Shown piece after piece: positions 41,223 to 50,530 of a stretch of 64,000 nt of DNA; position 1 is the stretch's first letter, and every line of letters starts with the position of its first letter. Under the pieces are notes generated by a model. The model was given only the letters and a program-made list of their open reading frames with translations, did not search any database and was not told where the DNA came from. This DNA comes from Rhodoluna sp. (lineage in GTDB: Bacteria > Actinomycetota > Actinomycetes > Actinomycetales > Microbacteriaceae). Position numbers and translations under genes: made by a program. The stretch is from positions 1 to 64,000 of the forward strand of contig NZ_JAHEIM010000011.1 in NCBI RefSeq assembly GCF_024639375.1, given 5' to 3'.

Positions 41223-42083
41223 CTAGGCAATGGCAAGCACGGCGCTGGCCGCAAGCGCCAACAAAATGCCCAGCTGCTGAGTGCGGGCGATTTTTTCTTT
41301 CAAGAGGATGCGGGCCAAAATTATGGTGCCCAGCGGGTAGAGCGCGGTTAGAACACTGACCACCGAAAGCGAACCAACGCGGGTTGCCAACAAGAAGGTG
41401 ACGTTGGCCGAGGCGTCTAAGAAGCCAGTGGCCGAAACCAGCAGCCACCACTTGATGCCAATAGGTTCGCGGGTTGCTGCGGTACCTCGAGTGCGCAAAT
41501 ACGAAATCAAAACAAAGGCACCCAAAAGCGTGATGGCGACGGTTCGCAAAGTGATGAGTGCAGCCAGACCAGAGTTGCGCGGAAACGCATCCATAGCAAT
41601 CATCACGAAGCCAATGCCAACACCTGCACCAACTGAAAACCAAATGGCTCGAACCGACGGCAACCGCACGTCATCGCCGGGAACAAAACCAACTAACACA
41701 ACCGCTATCAAAATTACGGCGAGTGCCACAAAGCCCAGAGCAGAGAAGCGGTCACCCTGCGCAAAGCCAACAATCATCGGCACGATTGCCGAGATCACTG
41801 CGCCAAGTGGCGAGACGATTGAAATTGGACCAAGTGCCAAACTCGCATAAAGGCACGCGATGCCAAATGCCGAAGCGATGCCACCCAGCACGCCCCACAG
41901 CAAACCTTCGGATGAGAAATTGGCACCAAGATAGATGCTGAAAAAACACAACAACACCAAACCAGAACAACCGGCAACAAATGTGACGGTGATCGGTTTG
42001 ATTTTCTTGGCTGCGATTGCGCCGGCAAAGTCGGCAAAGCCATAAACCAGTGAGGTTATGAATCCGAGGACTATGGCCGTCAT
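41223..42083 (-). CDS. EamA/DMT-family transporter
   Basis: 286 residues with ten predicted helices in two EamA repeats (GFADFAGAIAAKKI and ATGFLDASANVTFLLATRVGSLSVVSVL near the start of each half). The second repeat ends LYPLGTIILARILLKEKI, a hallmark of the family. Members export amino acids or metabolites; substrate unknown. It starts 20 bp after the alcohol dehydrogenase stop, and the gap forms a 10-bp inverted repeat. Confidence 0.88.
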   Translation of the reverse strand: MTAIVLGFITSLVYGFADFAGAIAAKKIKPITVTFVAGCSGLVLLCFFSIYLGANFSSEGLLWGVLGGIASAFGIACLYASLALGPISIVSPLGAVISAIVPMIVGFAQGDRFSALGFVALAVILIAVVLVGFVPGDDVRLPSVRAIWFSVGAGVGIGFVMIAMDAFPRNSGLAALITLRTVAITLLGAFVLISYLRTRGTAATREPIGIKWWLLVSATGFLDASANVTFLLATRVGSLSVVSVLTALYPLGTIILARILLKEKIARTQQLGILLALAASAVLAIA

Positions 42084-42108
42084 TTAATTTCGCGCAGTCG
42101 AAATTAAA
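42083..42108. repeat. Perfect 10-bp inverted repeat between adh stop and EamA start
   Basis: TTTAATTTCG (42083-42092) and CGAAATTAAA (42099-42108) around CGCAGT. It touches the start codon of the EamA gene and includes the stop codon of the dehydrogenase gene. In RNA it would be an AT-rich hairpin without a U tract; in DNA it could be an operator. Confidence 0.6.
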
Positions 42109-43153
42109 TTGTTTGTGCGTCGATCACAAAGCGATAGCGAACGTCGGCTGAAACAACGCGATTCCAGGCGGCGTCAATAGTTGCCGCTTCGGTTGCATCA
42201 AGAAGCTCGATGGTTGCGCCAATTTTGTGCTCGGCTGCAAAGTCAAGCATTTCTTGAACTTCAACTTGTCCACCAACCTGTGATCCACTAATTGAACGGC
42301 GGGCTCCTGTGACACCGAAGACATTGAACTCTTGGCTCTCACTCGGGAGTCCAACAAAAACCAACGAACCATCAAGCTTGATTAGCCCAAGCAAATCGTC
42401 AATTGGAATGTTTGCGCTGGTGGTGTTCAAAATGAAATCAAACTTGTTTTTGAGATCAACGAAAGTTTGCTTGTCTGCGGTGGAACGATAGTCAATTGCG
42501 CCAAATGACATTGCGTCATCTTTTTTATTTAGCGAGTGACCGAGCACTGTTACCTCGGCACCAAGGGCAACGGCAAACTTAACCGCGATGTGCCCAAGAC
42601 CACCCATGCCAAGAATTGCAATCTTTTTGCCGGGTGCTGCGCCCCAGTGCTTTAGTGGTGAATAAACAGTGATTCCCGCGCAGAGCAGTGGCGCGGTCTC
42701 AGCAAGATTTACGCCGTCGGCAATGCTGACTACAAAGTGCTCGTCGGTGACAATCTCTTTTGCGTAGCCACCGTATTGAACTTCTCCGTTGTAATCGGTG
42801 GCGTTATAAGAACCAACCGGCCCCTTCTCGCAGTAGCTTTCAAGGTTTGCTTTGCAAGCATCGCATTCGCGGCATGAGTTTACGAAAACGCCAACGCCAA
42901 CGGTTTGGCCAAGTTTGAATTTTGTGACCCCAGCGCCAACTTCGATTACGTGGCCCACGATTTCGTGGCCCGGAACCATTGGGAATAAGGCGCTGCCCCA
43001 TTCTTCGCGGCCCTGGTGAACGTCTGAGTGGCAGATGCCCGAGTAGGCGATAGCCACTTTTACATCGGTGGTGCCAACTTCACGGCGCTCAATTGAATAT
43101 TTGACCATGGCCGCTTTGGCTTGCTTGATTACTAAGGCTGGGGTAGTTGACAT
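42104..43153 (-). CDS. Zinc-dependent alcohol dehydrogenase (cinnamyl-alcohol dehydrogenase-like)
   Basis: 349 residues. Catalytic zinc ligands: Cys in SGICHSDVH, His-Glu in PGHEIVGHV, and a Cys near 154 (LLCAGITVYSPL). Structural zinc: CRECDACKANLESYC. The NAD(P) fold has ILGMGGLGHIAVKFA, a GxGGxG-type motif as in NADP-preferring YahK/CAD enzymes. It would oxidise alcohols or, more often, reduce aldehydes. It follows a terminator that closes the tRNA unit, so it has its own promoter. Confidence 0.92.
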   Translation of the reverse strand: MSTTPALVIKQAKAAMVKYSIERREVGTTDVKVAIAYSGICHSDVHQGREEWGSALFPMVPGHEIVGHVIEVGAGVTKFKLGQTVGVGVFVNSCRECDACKANLESYCEKGPVGSYNATDYNGEVQYGGYAKEIVTDEHFVVSIADGVNLAETAPLLCAGITVYSPLKHWGAAPGKKIAILGMGGLGHIAVKFAVALGAEVTVLGHSLNKKDDAMSFGAIDYRSTADKQTFVDLKNKFDFILNTTSANIPIDDLLGLIKLDGSLVFVGLPSESQEFNVFGVTGARRSISGSQVGGQVEVQEMLDFAAEHKIGATIELLDATEAATIDAAWNRVVSADVRYRFVIDAQTI

Positions 43154-43183
43154 GTTTTCAGTCTAGGTTGCCCCTTAAAGGCA

Positions 43184-43217
43184 AAAACCTCATGCTCGTG
43201 AGAAGTCATGAGGTTTT
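43184..43217 (-). terminator. Terminator after tRNA-Phe
   Basis: An 11-bp perfect stem AAAACCTCATG (43184-43194) / CATGAGGTTTT (43207-43217) around a 12-base loop. Read on the minus strand it ends in GGTTTTTGCC directly after tRNA-Phe; the A-rich left arm makes it usable in both directions. Confidence 0.8.
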
Positions 43218-43219
43218 CG

Positions 43220-43292
43220 TGGCTCCGACCGGCATCGATCCGGTGACCTAACGATTTTCAGTCGTTCGCTCTACCAACTGAGCTACAGAGCC
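43220..43292 (-). tRNA. tRNA-Phe (GAA)
   Basis: Read on the minus strand: acceptor GGCTCTG pairs with CGGAGCC, D arm GCTC...GAGC, anticodon loop CTGAAAA (GAA), T arm ACCGG/CCGGT. Seventy-three bases with discriminator A; CCA is not encoded. Confidence 0.95.
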
Positions 43293-43316
43293 TTGAACAC
43301 AAAGTGTCCAATTTCA

Positions 43317-43342
43317 CTAAAAGCCCTCCAAATGAAGGGCTT
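43317..43342 (-). terminator. Terminator-like or processing hairpin between tRNA-Asp and tRNA-Phe
   Basis: On the minus strand AAGCCCT (complement of 43336-43342) pairs with AGGGCTT (complement of 43321-43327) and is followed by TTAG. It lies between two tRNAs. It may end most transcripts after tRNA-Asp or guide RNA processing. A short hairpin ACAC-AAA-GTGT follows at about 43299-43309. Confidence 0.5.
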
Positions 43343-43351
43343 CGTGTGAAG

Positions 43352-43425
43352 CGATCCTGACGGGACTTGAACCCGCGACCTCCGCCGTGACAGGGCGGCG
43401 CGCTAACCAACTGCGCTACAGGACC
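43352..43425 (-). tRNA. tRNA-Asp (GTC)
   Basis: Minus strand: acceptor GGTCCTG with CAGGATC (one G-T pair), D arm GCGC...GCGC, anticodon loop CTGTCAC (GTC), T loop GTTCAAG. Seventy-four bases, discriminator G, no encoded CCA. Confidence 0.95.
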
Positions 43426-43455
43426 ATTTGTTGCTACTACTAAATCATAATTTGG

Positions 43456-43528
43456 TGACCCCAACGGGATTCGAACCCGTGCTACTGCCGTGAAAGGGCA
43501 GCGTCCTAGGCCACTAAACGATGGGGCC
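43456..43528 (-). tRNA. tRNA-Glu (TTC)
   Basis: Minus strand: acceptor GGCCCCA with TGGGGTC, anticodon stem CTGCC/GGCAG with loop CTTTCAC (TTC), T loop GTTCGAA. Seventy-three bases, discriminator A. First tRNA of the Glu-Asp-Phe set. Confidence 0.95.
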
Positions 43529-43534
43529 TACAAA

Positions 43535-43561
43535 GAGATACTTCATAGCACCAAGGGTCAA
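43535..43561 (-). promoter_or_regulatory. Promoter of the tRNA-Glu-Asp-Phe unit
   Basis: On the minus strand TTGACC (43556-43561) and TATCTC (43535-43540) are 15 bp apart, ending six bases before the mature 5' end of tRNA-Glu. The tight spacing is short of the optimum. Confidence 0.5.
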
Positions 43562-43610
43562 GAATAGTCGCTCCGTGGCTTTATTGCCAACCCGTGTTAG
43601 TTTCGAAGTT

Positions 43611-44810
43611 ATGCAAATCCGTTTTTCTCGCTCGCTGATTGCCCTCGCGGCGGTCAGTGGCTTGGTTTTAACTGGATTAGCGGTGTCTCCATCATGGGCG
43701 GTGCCAAGTTATCCGAGCGCCGCTGAAGTAGCTGCGGCCCGGGGAAACGTGACAGCGAAGAAGGCCATGATTGCTCGCCTTGAAGCGGTAATTGCCGCTC
43801 AGGCCAAGCTGGCCGATGCCGCCGCAAAGGTTGCCCAGATAAAGGGAGAGGCCTTTAACCAGGCTCAAGACCAGGTAGACGCAATGACCACCAAGGTGAA
43901 TGCATTGCAGAGCCAGGCCGATGCGGCCAGTGCCGCAGCTAACGAAGCCAAACAGCAACTCGGTCAAATTGCTGCGCAGATGTATCGCGATGGCTCAAGC
44001 GGCACATCGATGAATTTGTTTTTGAACTCCGGCAAAGCCGAAGACCTGCTTTACCAGTTGGGCGCCCAAGAAAAAGTTGCTCAGCAAAGCAACACAATTT
44101 ATAACGCAGCAATTTTGAAACAGAACTACGCGCAAAGTGTTTCTGATGAACTTGCAGTTGCTAAAAAAGAATTGGCATCACGCGCGGCAGTTGCGAAGAG
44201 TGCGTTTGTTGAAGCAACCAATGCTGCCCAAGAAGTGCAAAACATTGTTGACGAAAGCGAACGCAAAAACAAAGTTGCCTATGCGCAGCTTGCAAATCTA
44301 AAAGACACTGCCGCAGATCTCGAACGTCAGCGAGCCGAAGGCCTTGCTGCAGAAGCCCGCCAGAACGCAGGCACCTCAATGCCGATTGCGCCTGAGCTTT
44401 ACAACGTTGGCTCAGCCAACGAAGCAAAAGTTGCAACTGCAATTGCGTTTGGAAAAGAACAACTCGGTGAGCGCTATGTGCTTGGCGGAATGGGCCCAGA
44501 TGTTTGGGACTGCTCGGGTCTAACCAAGGCTTCTTATGCAGCTGCCGGAATTTACATCGGCACTCACTCTGCAACAAACCAGTTCAACACCTTGGCGCAG
44601 GCACGCAAGTTGATTCCTTTGAACCAAGCGGTTGTCGGCGACCTCATGTGGTACTCACAAGAGAGTGCATTCAACGGCGACAAATATCACGTGGTGATTT
44701 TTCTCGGTGGCGGCATGATGATGGAAGCGCCGAACCCTGCGCGCACAGTGCGCATTGTGCCGTTGCGTTATGGAGAGTTGTTTCCTTACGCGGGTAGACC
44801 ATCTGCCTAA
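43611..44810 (+). CDS. NlpC/P60-family peptidoglycan hydrolase with coiled-coil domain
   Basis: 399 residues from ATG 43611; the frame opens at 43521 inside tRNA-Glu, which excludes that start. Signal peptide to about residue 30 (SWA). A long Ala-rich coiled coil (about 35-250, e.g. KVNALQSQADAASAAANEAK) is followed by NlpC/P60 (about 285-399) with catalytic Cys301 in WDCSG and His360 in KYHVVIF. This is the RipA/RipC architecture, where the coiled coil regulates an endopeptidase that cuts stem peptides at cell division. It is alone on the plus strand and ends at a bidirectional terminator facing ppa. Confidence 0.9.
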   Translation: MQIRFSRSLIALAAVSGLVLTGLAVSPSWAVPSYPSAAEVAAARGNVTAKKAMIARLEAVIAAQAKLADAAAKVAQIKGEAFNQAQDQVDAMTTKVNALQSQADAASAAANEAKQQLGQIAAQMYRDGSSGTSMNLFLNSGKAEDLLYQLGAQEKVAQQSNTIYNAAILKQNYAQSVSDELAVAKKELASRAAVAKSAFVEATNAAQEVQNIVDESERKNKVAYAQLANLKDTAADLERQRAEGLAAEARQNAGTSMPIAPELYNVGSANEAKVATAIAFGKEQLGERYVLGGMGPDVWDCSGLTKASYAAAGIYIGTHSATNQFNTLAQARKLIPLNQAVVGDLMWYSQESAFNGDKYHVVIFLGGGMMMEAPNPARTVRIVPLRYGELFPYAGRPSA

Positions 44811-44820
44811 GACTTAAATA

Positions 44821-44852
44821 AAAATCCCCAACCCGTCGGTTGGGGATTTTTT
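44821..44852. terminator. Bidirectional terminator between the NlpC/P60 gene and ppa
   Basis: A 13-bp perfect stem AAAATCCCCAACC (44821-44833) / GGTTGGGGATTTT (44838-44850) with loop CGTC and T/A tails on both sides. It serves both converging genes. Confidence 0.92.
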
Positions 44853-44864
44853 ACTGCAAAACTT

Positions 44865-45344
44865 TTAGCCTTCGTAGCGAGCAAAGCTTTCGGCAATTAG
44901 CTTCTCGGCAACATCCTTGCCAGCCCACTCGCCAACCTTTACCCACTTGCCAGGCTCTAGGTCTTTGTAGTGCTCGAAGAAGTGCTTGATCTCATCTTTA
45001 GTTTGCTGAGGCACGTCGTTGATGTCTTGAATGTGTGACCAACGTGGGTCTTTGGTTGGAACACAAACTAACTTTTCGTCGATGCCGCCATCGTCTTCCA
45101 TTGGCAAAACGCCAACTGGGCGAACGTCTACAACTACACCTGGGAACACTGGGAACTCAAGAAGCACCAAAGCGTCTAGTGGGTCGCCATCGCCACCAAG
45201 GGTCTTGTCGAAGTATCCGTAATCAACCGGGTAGACAAAAGGAGTGAACAAAACGCGGTCTAGGTGCACGCGACCGGTCTCGTGATCGACTTCATATTTG
45301 TTTCGGCTTCCGCGAGGAATCTCGATAACTACTTCGTAACCCAT
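44865..45344 (-). CDS. ppa: Inorganic pyrophosphatase
   Basis: 159 residues from ATG 45344 with AGGAGAACC upstream; the frame opens at 45374 but without support. Family I soluble pyrophosphatase: [40 protein letters not shown] with the metal-binding Asp cluster (GDGDPLD), and [15 protein letters not shown], where the last part is the actinobacterial form. It drives biosynthesis by hydrolysing PPi. Divergent from tilS. Confidence 0.96.
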   Translation of the reverse strand: MGYEVVIEIPRGSRNKYEVDHETGRVHLDRVLFTPFVYPVDYGYFDKTLGGDGDPLDALVLLEFPVFPGVVVDVRPVGVLPMEDDGGIDEKLVCVPTKDPRWSHIQDINDVPQQTKDEIKHFFEHYKDLEPGKWVKVGEWAGKDVAEKLIAESFARYEG

Positions 45345-45433
45345 GGTTCTCCTAAATAGAGTTGAGGCGAGCATTGATTCGCGCGGCTGTAGGTGCTCAT
45401 GCGACTAATAAAAGGTTACCGAAAAGAGCCACC

Positions 45434-46447
45434 ATGCCAGACCGCCCAAGGCTAACGCCGGCTATTGCCGACGTTCGTCGTGCTGTGCGAGGCGCTTTGG
45501 ATGCCGCCGGCCTGAATGCCAACGAATTGATCTTGGTTGCTTGCAGCGGTGGTGCCGACAGTTTGGCCCTGGCTGCCGCAACAGCGTTTGAAGCACCTCG
45601 TGCTGAATTGCGCGCCGGGGCAGTGGTGGTTGACCACCAAATGCAACCGGGTTCGGCGCAGGTAGCCGCAACAGTTGCAGAACGTCTTCGTGCTTTGGGC
45701 CTGGCGCCAGTTGAAATCAGAACCGTTGAGGTTGGCGAAGTTGGCGGGCCTGAAGCGGCGGCCCGCGATGCTCGCTATGCGGCGCTCACCGAAGCGGCTA
45801 TTGAATTTGGCGCGGCCAAGGTTTTGCTGGGTCACACCCTGAATGATCAAGCCGAGACCGTGCTGCTTGGTTTGGCTCGTGGCTCAGGGGCAAGATCGCT
45901 AAATGGCATGGCCGCCGATTCGGGCAATTACCTTCGCCCACTATTGGCAATCACCCGCGAAACTACCGAAGCCTTTTGTGCCGATAGCGGCCTTGAGGTT
46001 TGGCACGACCCAATGAATAAAGATGAACGCTTTAGCCGGGTGCGGGTTCGACACAACTTGTTGCCGGCGCTTGAAACCGAGCTTGGCCCAGGGGTTGCCG
46101 AGGCATTGGCTCGAACCGCGGCCCAAATGCGCGAAGACGACGAAGTGCTAACCCAGTTGGCTGATGAGGCATTTGAACGTGTGGCCAAGCTTCAGGCCAC
46201 CCAAATCAACCTCGAAGTTGCCGAGTTCGCAAAATTGCCATTGGCCATTCGTCATCGAGTTGTGCAGCGGGCAGCCGAGACCCTTGGAGCACCGATGCTT
46301 GCGCGCGTGCACATCCGCGGGGTTGACGACCTTGTGGATAGCTGGCACGGGCAAAAACCGCTCACCCTGCCAGGCATTAGAGTTGAACGAATGGGCGACC
46401 AGATCGCCCTAAAGACCACAAAAACCCTTAAGCCAGGAGCCTGCTGA
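45434..46447 (+). CDS. tilS: tRNA(Ile)-lysidine synthase
   Basis: 337 residues from ATG 45434; the upstream part of the frame (45362) overlaps the ppa promoter region. PP-loop SGGADS at 38-43; DHQMQPGS; LLGHTLNDQAETVLLGLARG; NGMAADSG and RPLL as in TilS. The enzyme puts lysine on C34 of tRNA-Ile2 so that it reads AUA. The C-terminal domain is short, as in other actinobacteria. hpt starts immediately after its stop. Confidence 0.94.
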   Translation: MPDRPRLTPAIADVRRAVRGALDAAGLNANELILVACSGGADSLALAAATAFEAPRAELRAGAVVVDHQMQPGSAQVAATVAERLRALGLAPVEIRTVEVGEVGGPEAAARDARYAALTEAAIEFGAAKVLLGHTLNDQAETVLLGLARGSGARSLNGMAADSGNYLRPLLAITRETTEAFCADSGLEVWHDPMNKDERFSRVRVRHNLLPALETELGPGVAEALARTAAQMREDDEVLTQLADEAFERVAKLQATQINLEVAEFAKLPLAIRHRVVQRAAETLGAPMLARVHIRGVDDLVDSWHGQKPLTLPGIRVERMGDQIALKTTKTLKPGAC

Positions 46448-46999
46448 GTGGACCTCTCGAAGGTAGAAAATCAAATCACCAAGGTGCTTGTCACCGAAGA
46501 GCAGATTTCAGCCAAAGTTGTTGAACTAGCTGCCGCCATAGATACGAAGTACACGGGCAAAGAAGTTTTGCTGGTTGGCGTGCTGAAGGGTGCGGTCATG
46601 TTTATGGCTGACCTATCTCGTGCGCTGCAGATTCCGGTTCAGATGGACTGGATGGCTGTTTCTAGCTACGGCTCGGGCACGGTTTCTTCTGGCGTGGTTC
46701 GAATTCTTAAAGACTTGGATGCCGACGTGCTGGGCCGTCACGTTGTGATTGTTGAAGACATCATCGATTCAGGCCTTACCTTGAGCTGGTTGGTGAGCAA
46801 TCTAGAGGCTCGCGGTGCCGCTTCGGTTGAGGTAGTTGCACTGCTTCGCAAACCAGATGCAGCAAAAGTGGAAGTAAATGTCGCACTTGTTGGTTTTGAT
46901 ATTCCGAACGAGTTTGTAGTGGGCTATGGCCTTGACTACAACGAGAATTACCGCACGCTAAAAGGCGTTGCAGTGCTTTCACCGGCGGTTTACTCCTAG
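46448..46999 (+). CDS. hpt: Hypoxanthine phosphoribosyltransferase
   Basis: 183 residues from GTG 46448, directly after the tilS stop. The PRPP-binding loop VVIVEDIIDSGLTL is at about 99-112, LVGVLKGAVMFMADL holds the first loop, and YGLDYNENYR is the C-terminal flexible part. It salvages hypoxanthine and guanine. The tilS-hpt-ftsH order is widespread in bacteria, where these genes are cotranscribed. Confidence 0.95.
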   Translation: MDLSKVENQITKVLVTEEQISAKVVELAAAIDTKYTGKEVLLVGVLKGAVMFMADLSRALQIPVQMDWMAVSSYGSGTVSSGVVRILKDLDADVLGRHVVIVEDIIDSGLTLSWLVSNLEARGAASVEVVALLRKPDAAKVEVNVALVGFDIPNEFVVGYGLDYNENYRTLKGVAVLSPAVYS

Positions 47000-47024
47000 A
47001 AAGGAATGAGGCTAGTCCTCACTC

Positions 47025-49082
47025 ATGAACTTCAAAAAAATCCTCGCGGGTCCATTCATCTGGATTTTTGTGGCCGTAATGGTGCTGCTCGTTGGTTCTT
47101 CAATGATCAGCGGCTCAGGCGTAAAGACTGTTGACACCGCATATGGCTTGAGTTTGCTAGAGCATGGCAAGGCTGAAAAGGTCACCGTGCTTGGCACCGA
47201 CCAGCGCGTTGACATGACTTTGGTGCTTGAAGACGCCAAGTATGGCAAGCACGTGCAGTTCTATTACGTTGCTGCTCGTGGCCCACAGGTAGTTGAGGCA
47301 GTTGCTAACGCCCACATCACCCAGGGCTACAACGACGACGTTCAGAACACCCCTTGGTACTTGGCTCTGCTTGGCACATTGCTGCCGTTCATCATCATTG
47401 GTGCCATTTTCTGGTTCTTGATGTCTGGCCTGCAGGGCGGCAACAGCAAGGTTATGAACTTTGGCAAGTCACGCGCCAAGTTGGTTAACAAGGAGCAGTC
47501 GACTGTTACCTTTGCCGACGTAGCCGGCTCAGACGAAGCTCTTGAAGAACTACAAGAAATCAAAGAGTTCCTAAAGGAGCCAGAGAAGTTCCAAGCGGTT
47601 GGCGCCAAGATTCCTCGCGGTGTTCTTTTGTATGGCCCTCCGGGAACCGGTAAGACATTGGTTGCCAAAGCAGTTGCTGGTGAAGCCGGCGTTCCATTCT
47701 TTGCAATCTCAGGTTCTGACTTTGTTGAAATGTTTGTTGGTGTTGGTGCTTCACGCGTGCGCGATCTTTTTGAGCAGGCCAAGCAAGCTGCACCGGCAAT
47801 CATCTTTGTTGACGAAATTGATGCAGTTGGTCGCCACCGCGGCGCCGGCATCGGCGGCGGCAACGACGAGCGCGAGCAGACCCTTAACCAGTTGTTGGTT
47901 GAGATGGATGGTTTTGATTCAAAGACCAACGTGATTTTGATTGCTGCAACAAACCGCCCAGACATTCTTGACCCAGCGTTGTTGCGTCCGGGTCGCTTCG
48001 ACCGTCAAATTGGCGTTGGCGCTCCAGACCTTTTGGGTCGCGAGCAAATTCTTAAGGTGCACGCAAAGGGCAAGCCAATTGCTGCGGATGTTGACATGGC
48101 AAGTGTTGCTCGACGCACACCTGGTTTCACCGGTGCTGATCTGGCCAACGTTTTGAACGAAGCCGCGTTGTTGACCGCACGTCAAGACGAAAAAGAAATT
48201 ACTGCAGCAACTTTGGATGAAGCAATCGATCGCGTTATCGGTGGCCCACAAAAGAAGTCACGCTTGATGCAAGACCGCGAGCGTTTGAACACCGCTTATC
48301 ACGAAGCTGGTCACGCGCTTGTTGCTGCTTCGCTAAACCACAGCGACCCAGTTTCAAAGGTAACCATTTTGCCTCGTGGTCGTGCATTGGGTTACACCAT
48401 GGTGTTGCCACTTGAAGATCGCTACAGCGTTTCTCGCAACCAACTGCTTGACCAAATTGCATATGCAATGGGTGGCCGCGTTGCTGAAGAAATTGTTTTT
48501 CATGACCCAACCACTGGTGCGTCAAACGACTTTGAAAAGGCAACTTCAATTGCTCGTCAAATGGTTACCCAATATGGTTTCAGCGCCAAGCTTGGCTCGG
48601 TTTCATTCGGCAACGGCGGTGAAGTTTTCATCGGTCGCGACATGGCTCAGGCTCGTGAATATTCAGAAGCAACCGCGCAGCAGATTGACCTCGAGATTCA
48701 AGCAATCTTGGATGCCGCTCACGACGAGGCCTACAAGGCTTTGAACCAGAACCGTGCAGTGCTTGACGCACTGGCTAAAGAGCTAATGGAGCGCGAGACC
48801 TTGCAGGCCGATGAGATTGCCACAATCTTCAAGCCGGTCAAGAAGCTTCCGCAGCGCCCACAGTGGTTGTCAAAGAAGAGCCGTCCGGTTTCAAAGCAGG
48901 GCCCAATTGCCATTCCGGTAAAGGGCTCGTCGGCTGCAAAGGTCAAGGCTCGCGCCGCCGCCGAAGCAGCTGAGGTTGCTAAGCCAACCCGTAAGCCTGC
49001 AGTGCGCAAGACCGCTGCACCAAAGGCTGAGGCGGCGAAGCCGGTTGCTCGCAAGACCACACCACGCAAGCCAAAGGCGTAG
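47025..49082 (+). CDS. ftsH: ATP-dependent zinc metalloprotease FtsH
   Basis: 685 residues, membrane-anchored. Two membrane helices (6-28 and about 108-130) enclose an external domain. AAA+ ATPase: Walker A GPPGTGKT at 204-211, Walker [15 protein letters not shown] around [23 protein letters not shown]-like residues, and the zinc site HEAGH at 426-430. The last 50 residues are Lys/Ala/Pro-rich ([20 protein letters not shown]), a charged tail common in actinobacterial FtsH. It degrades misfolded and regulatory membrane proteins. folE follows after 6 bp. Confidence 0.97.
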   Translation: MNFKKILAGPFIWIFVAVMVLLVGSSMISGSGVKTVDTAYGLSLLEHGKAEKVTVLGTDQRVDMTLVLEDAKYGKHVQFYYVAARGPQVVEAVANAHITQGYNDDVQNTPWYLALLGTLLPFIIIGAIFWFLMSGLQGGNSKVMNFGKSRAKLVNKEQSTVTFADVAGSDEALEELQEIKEFLKEPEKFQAVGAKIPRGVLLYGPPGTGKTLVAKAVAGEAGVPFFAISGSDFVEMFVGVGASRVRDLFEQAKQAAPAIIFVDEIDAVGRHRGAGIGGGNDEREQTLNQLLVEMDGFDSKTNVILIAATNRPDILDPALLRPGRFDRQIGVGAPDLLGREQILKVHAKGKPIAADVDMASVARRTPGFTGADLANVLNEAALLTARQDEKEITAATLDEAIDRVIGGPQKKSRLMQDRERLNTAYHEAGHALVAASLNHSDPVSKVTILPRGRALGYTMVLPLEDRYSVSRNQLLDQIAYAMGGRVAEEIVFHDPTTGASNDFEKATSIARQMVTQYGFSAKLGSVSFGNGGEVFIGRDMAQAREYSEATAQQIDLEIQAILDAAHDEAYKALNQNRAVLDALAKELMERETLQADEIATIFKPVKKLPQRPQWLSKKSRPVSKQGPIAIPVKGSSAAKVKARAAAEAAEVAKPTRKPAVRKTAAPKAEAAKPVARKTTPRKPKA

Positions 49083-49088
49083 TTCACT

Positions 49089-49643
49089 GTGATTGATTCA
49101 GAACGCGTAAAGGCGGCGGTGGTTGAACTTTTGTTGGCCATCGGCGAAGACCCAACGCGTTCTGAATTGGTTGCCACCCCAGAAAAGGTGGCTGCTGCAT
49201 ACGGTGAATTTTTCAAAGGCGTTGGCGTTGACGCTAGTGAATCACTCGGTGAAACATTCGAAGCCGAACACAACGACGTTGTGATCTTGAAAGACATCGA
49301 ATTCGTTTCGATGTGTGAACACCACCTGTTGCCATTTACAGGTGTGGCACACGTTGCCTACTTGCCAACCGATCGCGTTGTTGGTCTTGGTCGTTTGCCA
49401 AAGCTTGTTGAAATTGTTGCTGCACGACCACAGTTGCAAGAGAACCTAACTGCACAAATTGCCGATGCACTTGAACAAGGCTTGGGCACCAAGGGTGTTG
49501 TGGTGGTTATCGAAGCTCGTCACCACTGTGTAGTTTCTCGCGGTGCACGCCAGCCAGAAGCAAACACCATCACCATGGCAAGTCGTGGTTGCTATGCAGA
49601 ACCAGCGGCACGCGCAGAAGTAATGGGCCTCATTTCTAAATGA
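49089..49643 (+). CDS. folE: GTP cyclohydrolase I
   Basis: 184 residues from GTG 49089. Zinc ligands Cys76 and His79 (MCEHHLLPF) and Cys147 (EARHHCVVSRG) have the same spacing as in E. coli FolE. First step of folate synthesis, GTP to dihydroneopterin triphosphate. The stop overlaps the folP start by 4 bp. Folate genes follow in the order folE-folP-folB-folK. Confidence 0.97.
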   Translation: MIDSERVKAAVVELLLAIGEDPTRSELVATPEKVAAAYGEFFKGVGVDASESLGETFEAEHNDVVILKDIEFVSMCEHHLLPFTGVAHVAYLPTDRVVGLGRLPKLVEIVAARPQLQENLTAQIADALEQGLGTKGVVVVIEARHHCVVSRGARQPEANTITMASRGCYAEPAARAEVMGLISK

Positions 49644-50503
49644 GCAGTTTTCACCGGCCCCTAATTATGGGTGTGCTCAATGTCACACCAGATTCATTCA
49701 GCGATGGCGGGCAGTTCAATTCAGTTGATTCAGCACTCGACCACGCACGCCTTTTGATTATGGGTGGCGTAAACATCATTGATGTTGGTGGCGAATCAAC
49801 TCGGCCAGGCGCCGCGCAAGTAAGTGCTGAAGTTGAACAGCAAAGAGTGCTGCCAGTTATCGAGGCAATCGTTGCCGAGCTGGCAACCACTGGAAATTCA
49901 TCAGTGCAAATCAGCATCGACACCATGAACGCTTCGACTGCCGCTGCCGCAGTTGCTGTGGGAGCCAAAATCATCAATGACGTTTCTGGCGGTTTGGCTG
50001 ATGCCAACATGTTGGCCGTTGCAGCATCCACCGGTGCCACCTTGGTAATTTCACACTGGCGCGGCTTTAGCGACACCATGGATTCGCTGGCCGATTATCA
50101 GAATGTTGCAGTTGAGGTTACCGCCGAGCTTCATCAACGAGTGGCTGCGGCCGAAGCCGCCGGAGTGGCTCGAGCCCAGATAGTGATTGACCCGGGCCTT
50201 GGCTTTGCTAAAGACATGAAGCAGAACTGGCAGTTGGTTGCCCGCCTAGATGAACTTGAGAAGCTTGGCCTGCCAATTTTGGTGGGTGCCAGCCGCAAAC
50301 GATTTATTGCCGCCGCGCTGGATGCCCAGCTAGAGACCAGTGAAGACGGGCAAATTGGCAACGAGCGTCGCGATTTGGCCACTGCCGTGCTCACCGCACT
50401 GTTGATTCAACGCAAGCTTTGGGCCGTGCGGGTGCACAACGTGATTGCCACCAGCGATGCTATTGCCATGGTCGAGGCACTGCACTCGGCCGGTGAAAAA
50501 TAA
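49640..50503 (+). CDS. folP: Dihydropteroate synthase
   Basis: 287 residues, the sulfonamide target. MGVLNVTPDSFSDGG at 11-25 and DVGGESTRPGA are the pterin-site signatures; INDVSGG and LVGASRKRFI, then RDLATAV and the C-terminal RVHNV, complete the TIM barrel. Joins p-aminobenzoate to dihydropterin. ATG 49640 overlaps folE by 4 bp. Confidence 0.96.
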   Translation: MSSFHRPLIMGVLNVTPDSFSDGGQFNSVDSALDHARLLIMGGVNIIDVGGESTRPGAAQVSAEVEQQRVLPVIEAIVAELATTGNSSVQISIDTMNASTAAAAVAVGAKIINDVSGGLADANMLAVAASTGATLVISHWRGFSDTMDSLADYQNVAVEVTAELHQRVAAAEAAGVARAQIVIDPGLGFAKDMKQNWQLVARLDELEKLGLPILVGASRKRFIAAALDAQLETSEDGQIGNERRDLATAVLTALLIQRKLWAVRVHNVIATSDAIAMVEALHSAGEK

Positions 50504-50530
50504 CCCCAATTTATAGGGCAGAGTTAACCC

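Noticed and set aside
47342-47965. 207-codon open frame antisense to ftsH
   Set aside because: It is a shadow of the ftsH reading frame; no family features, and ftsH motifs are intact on the other strand.
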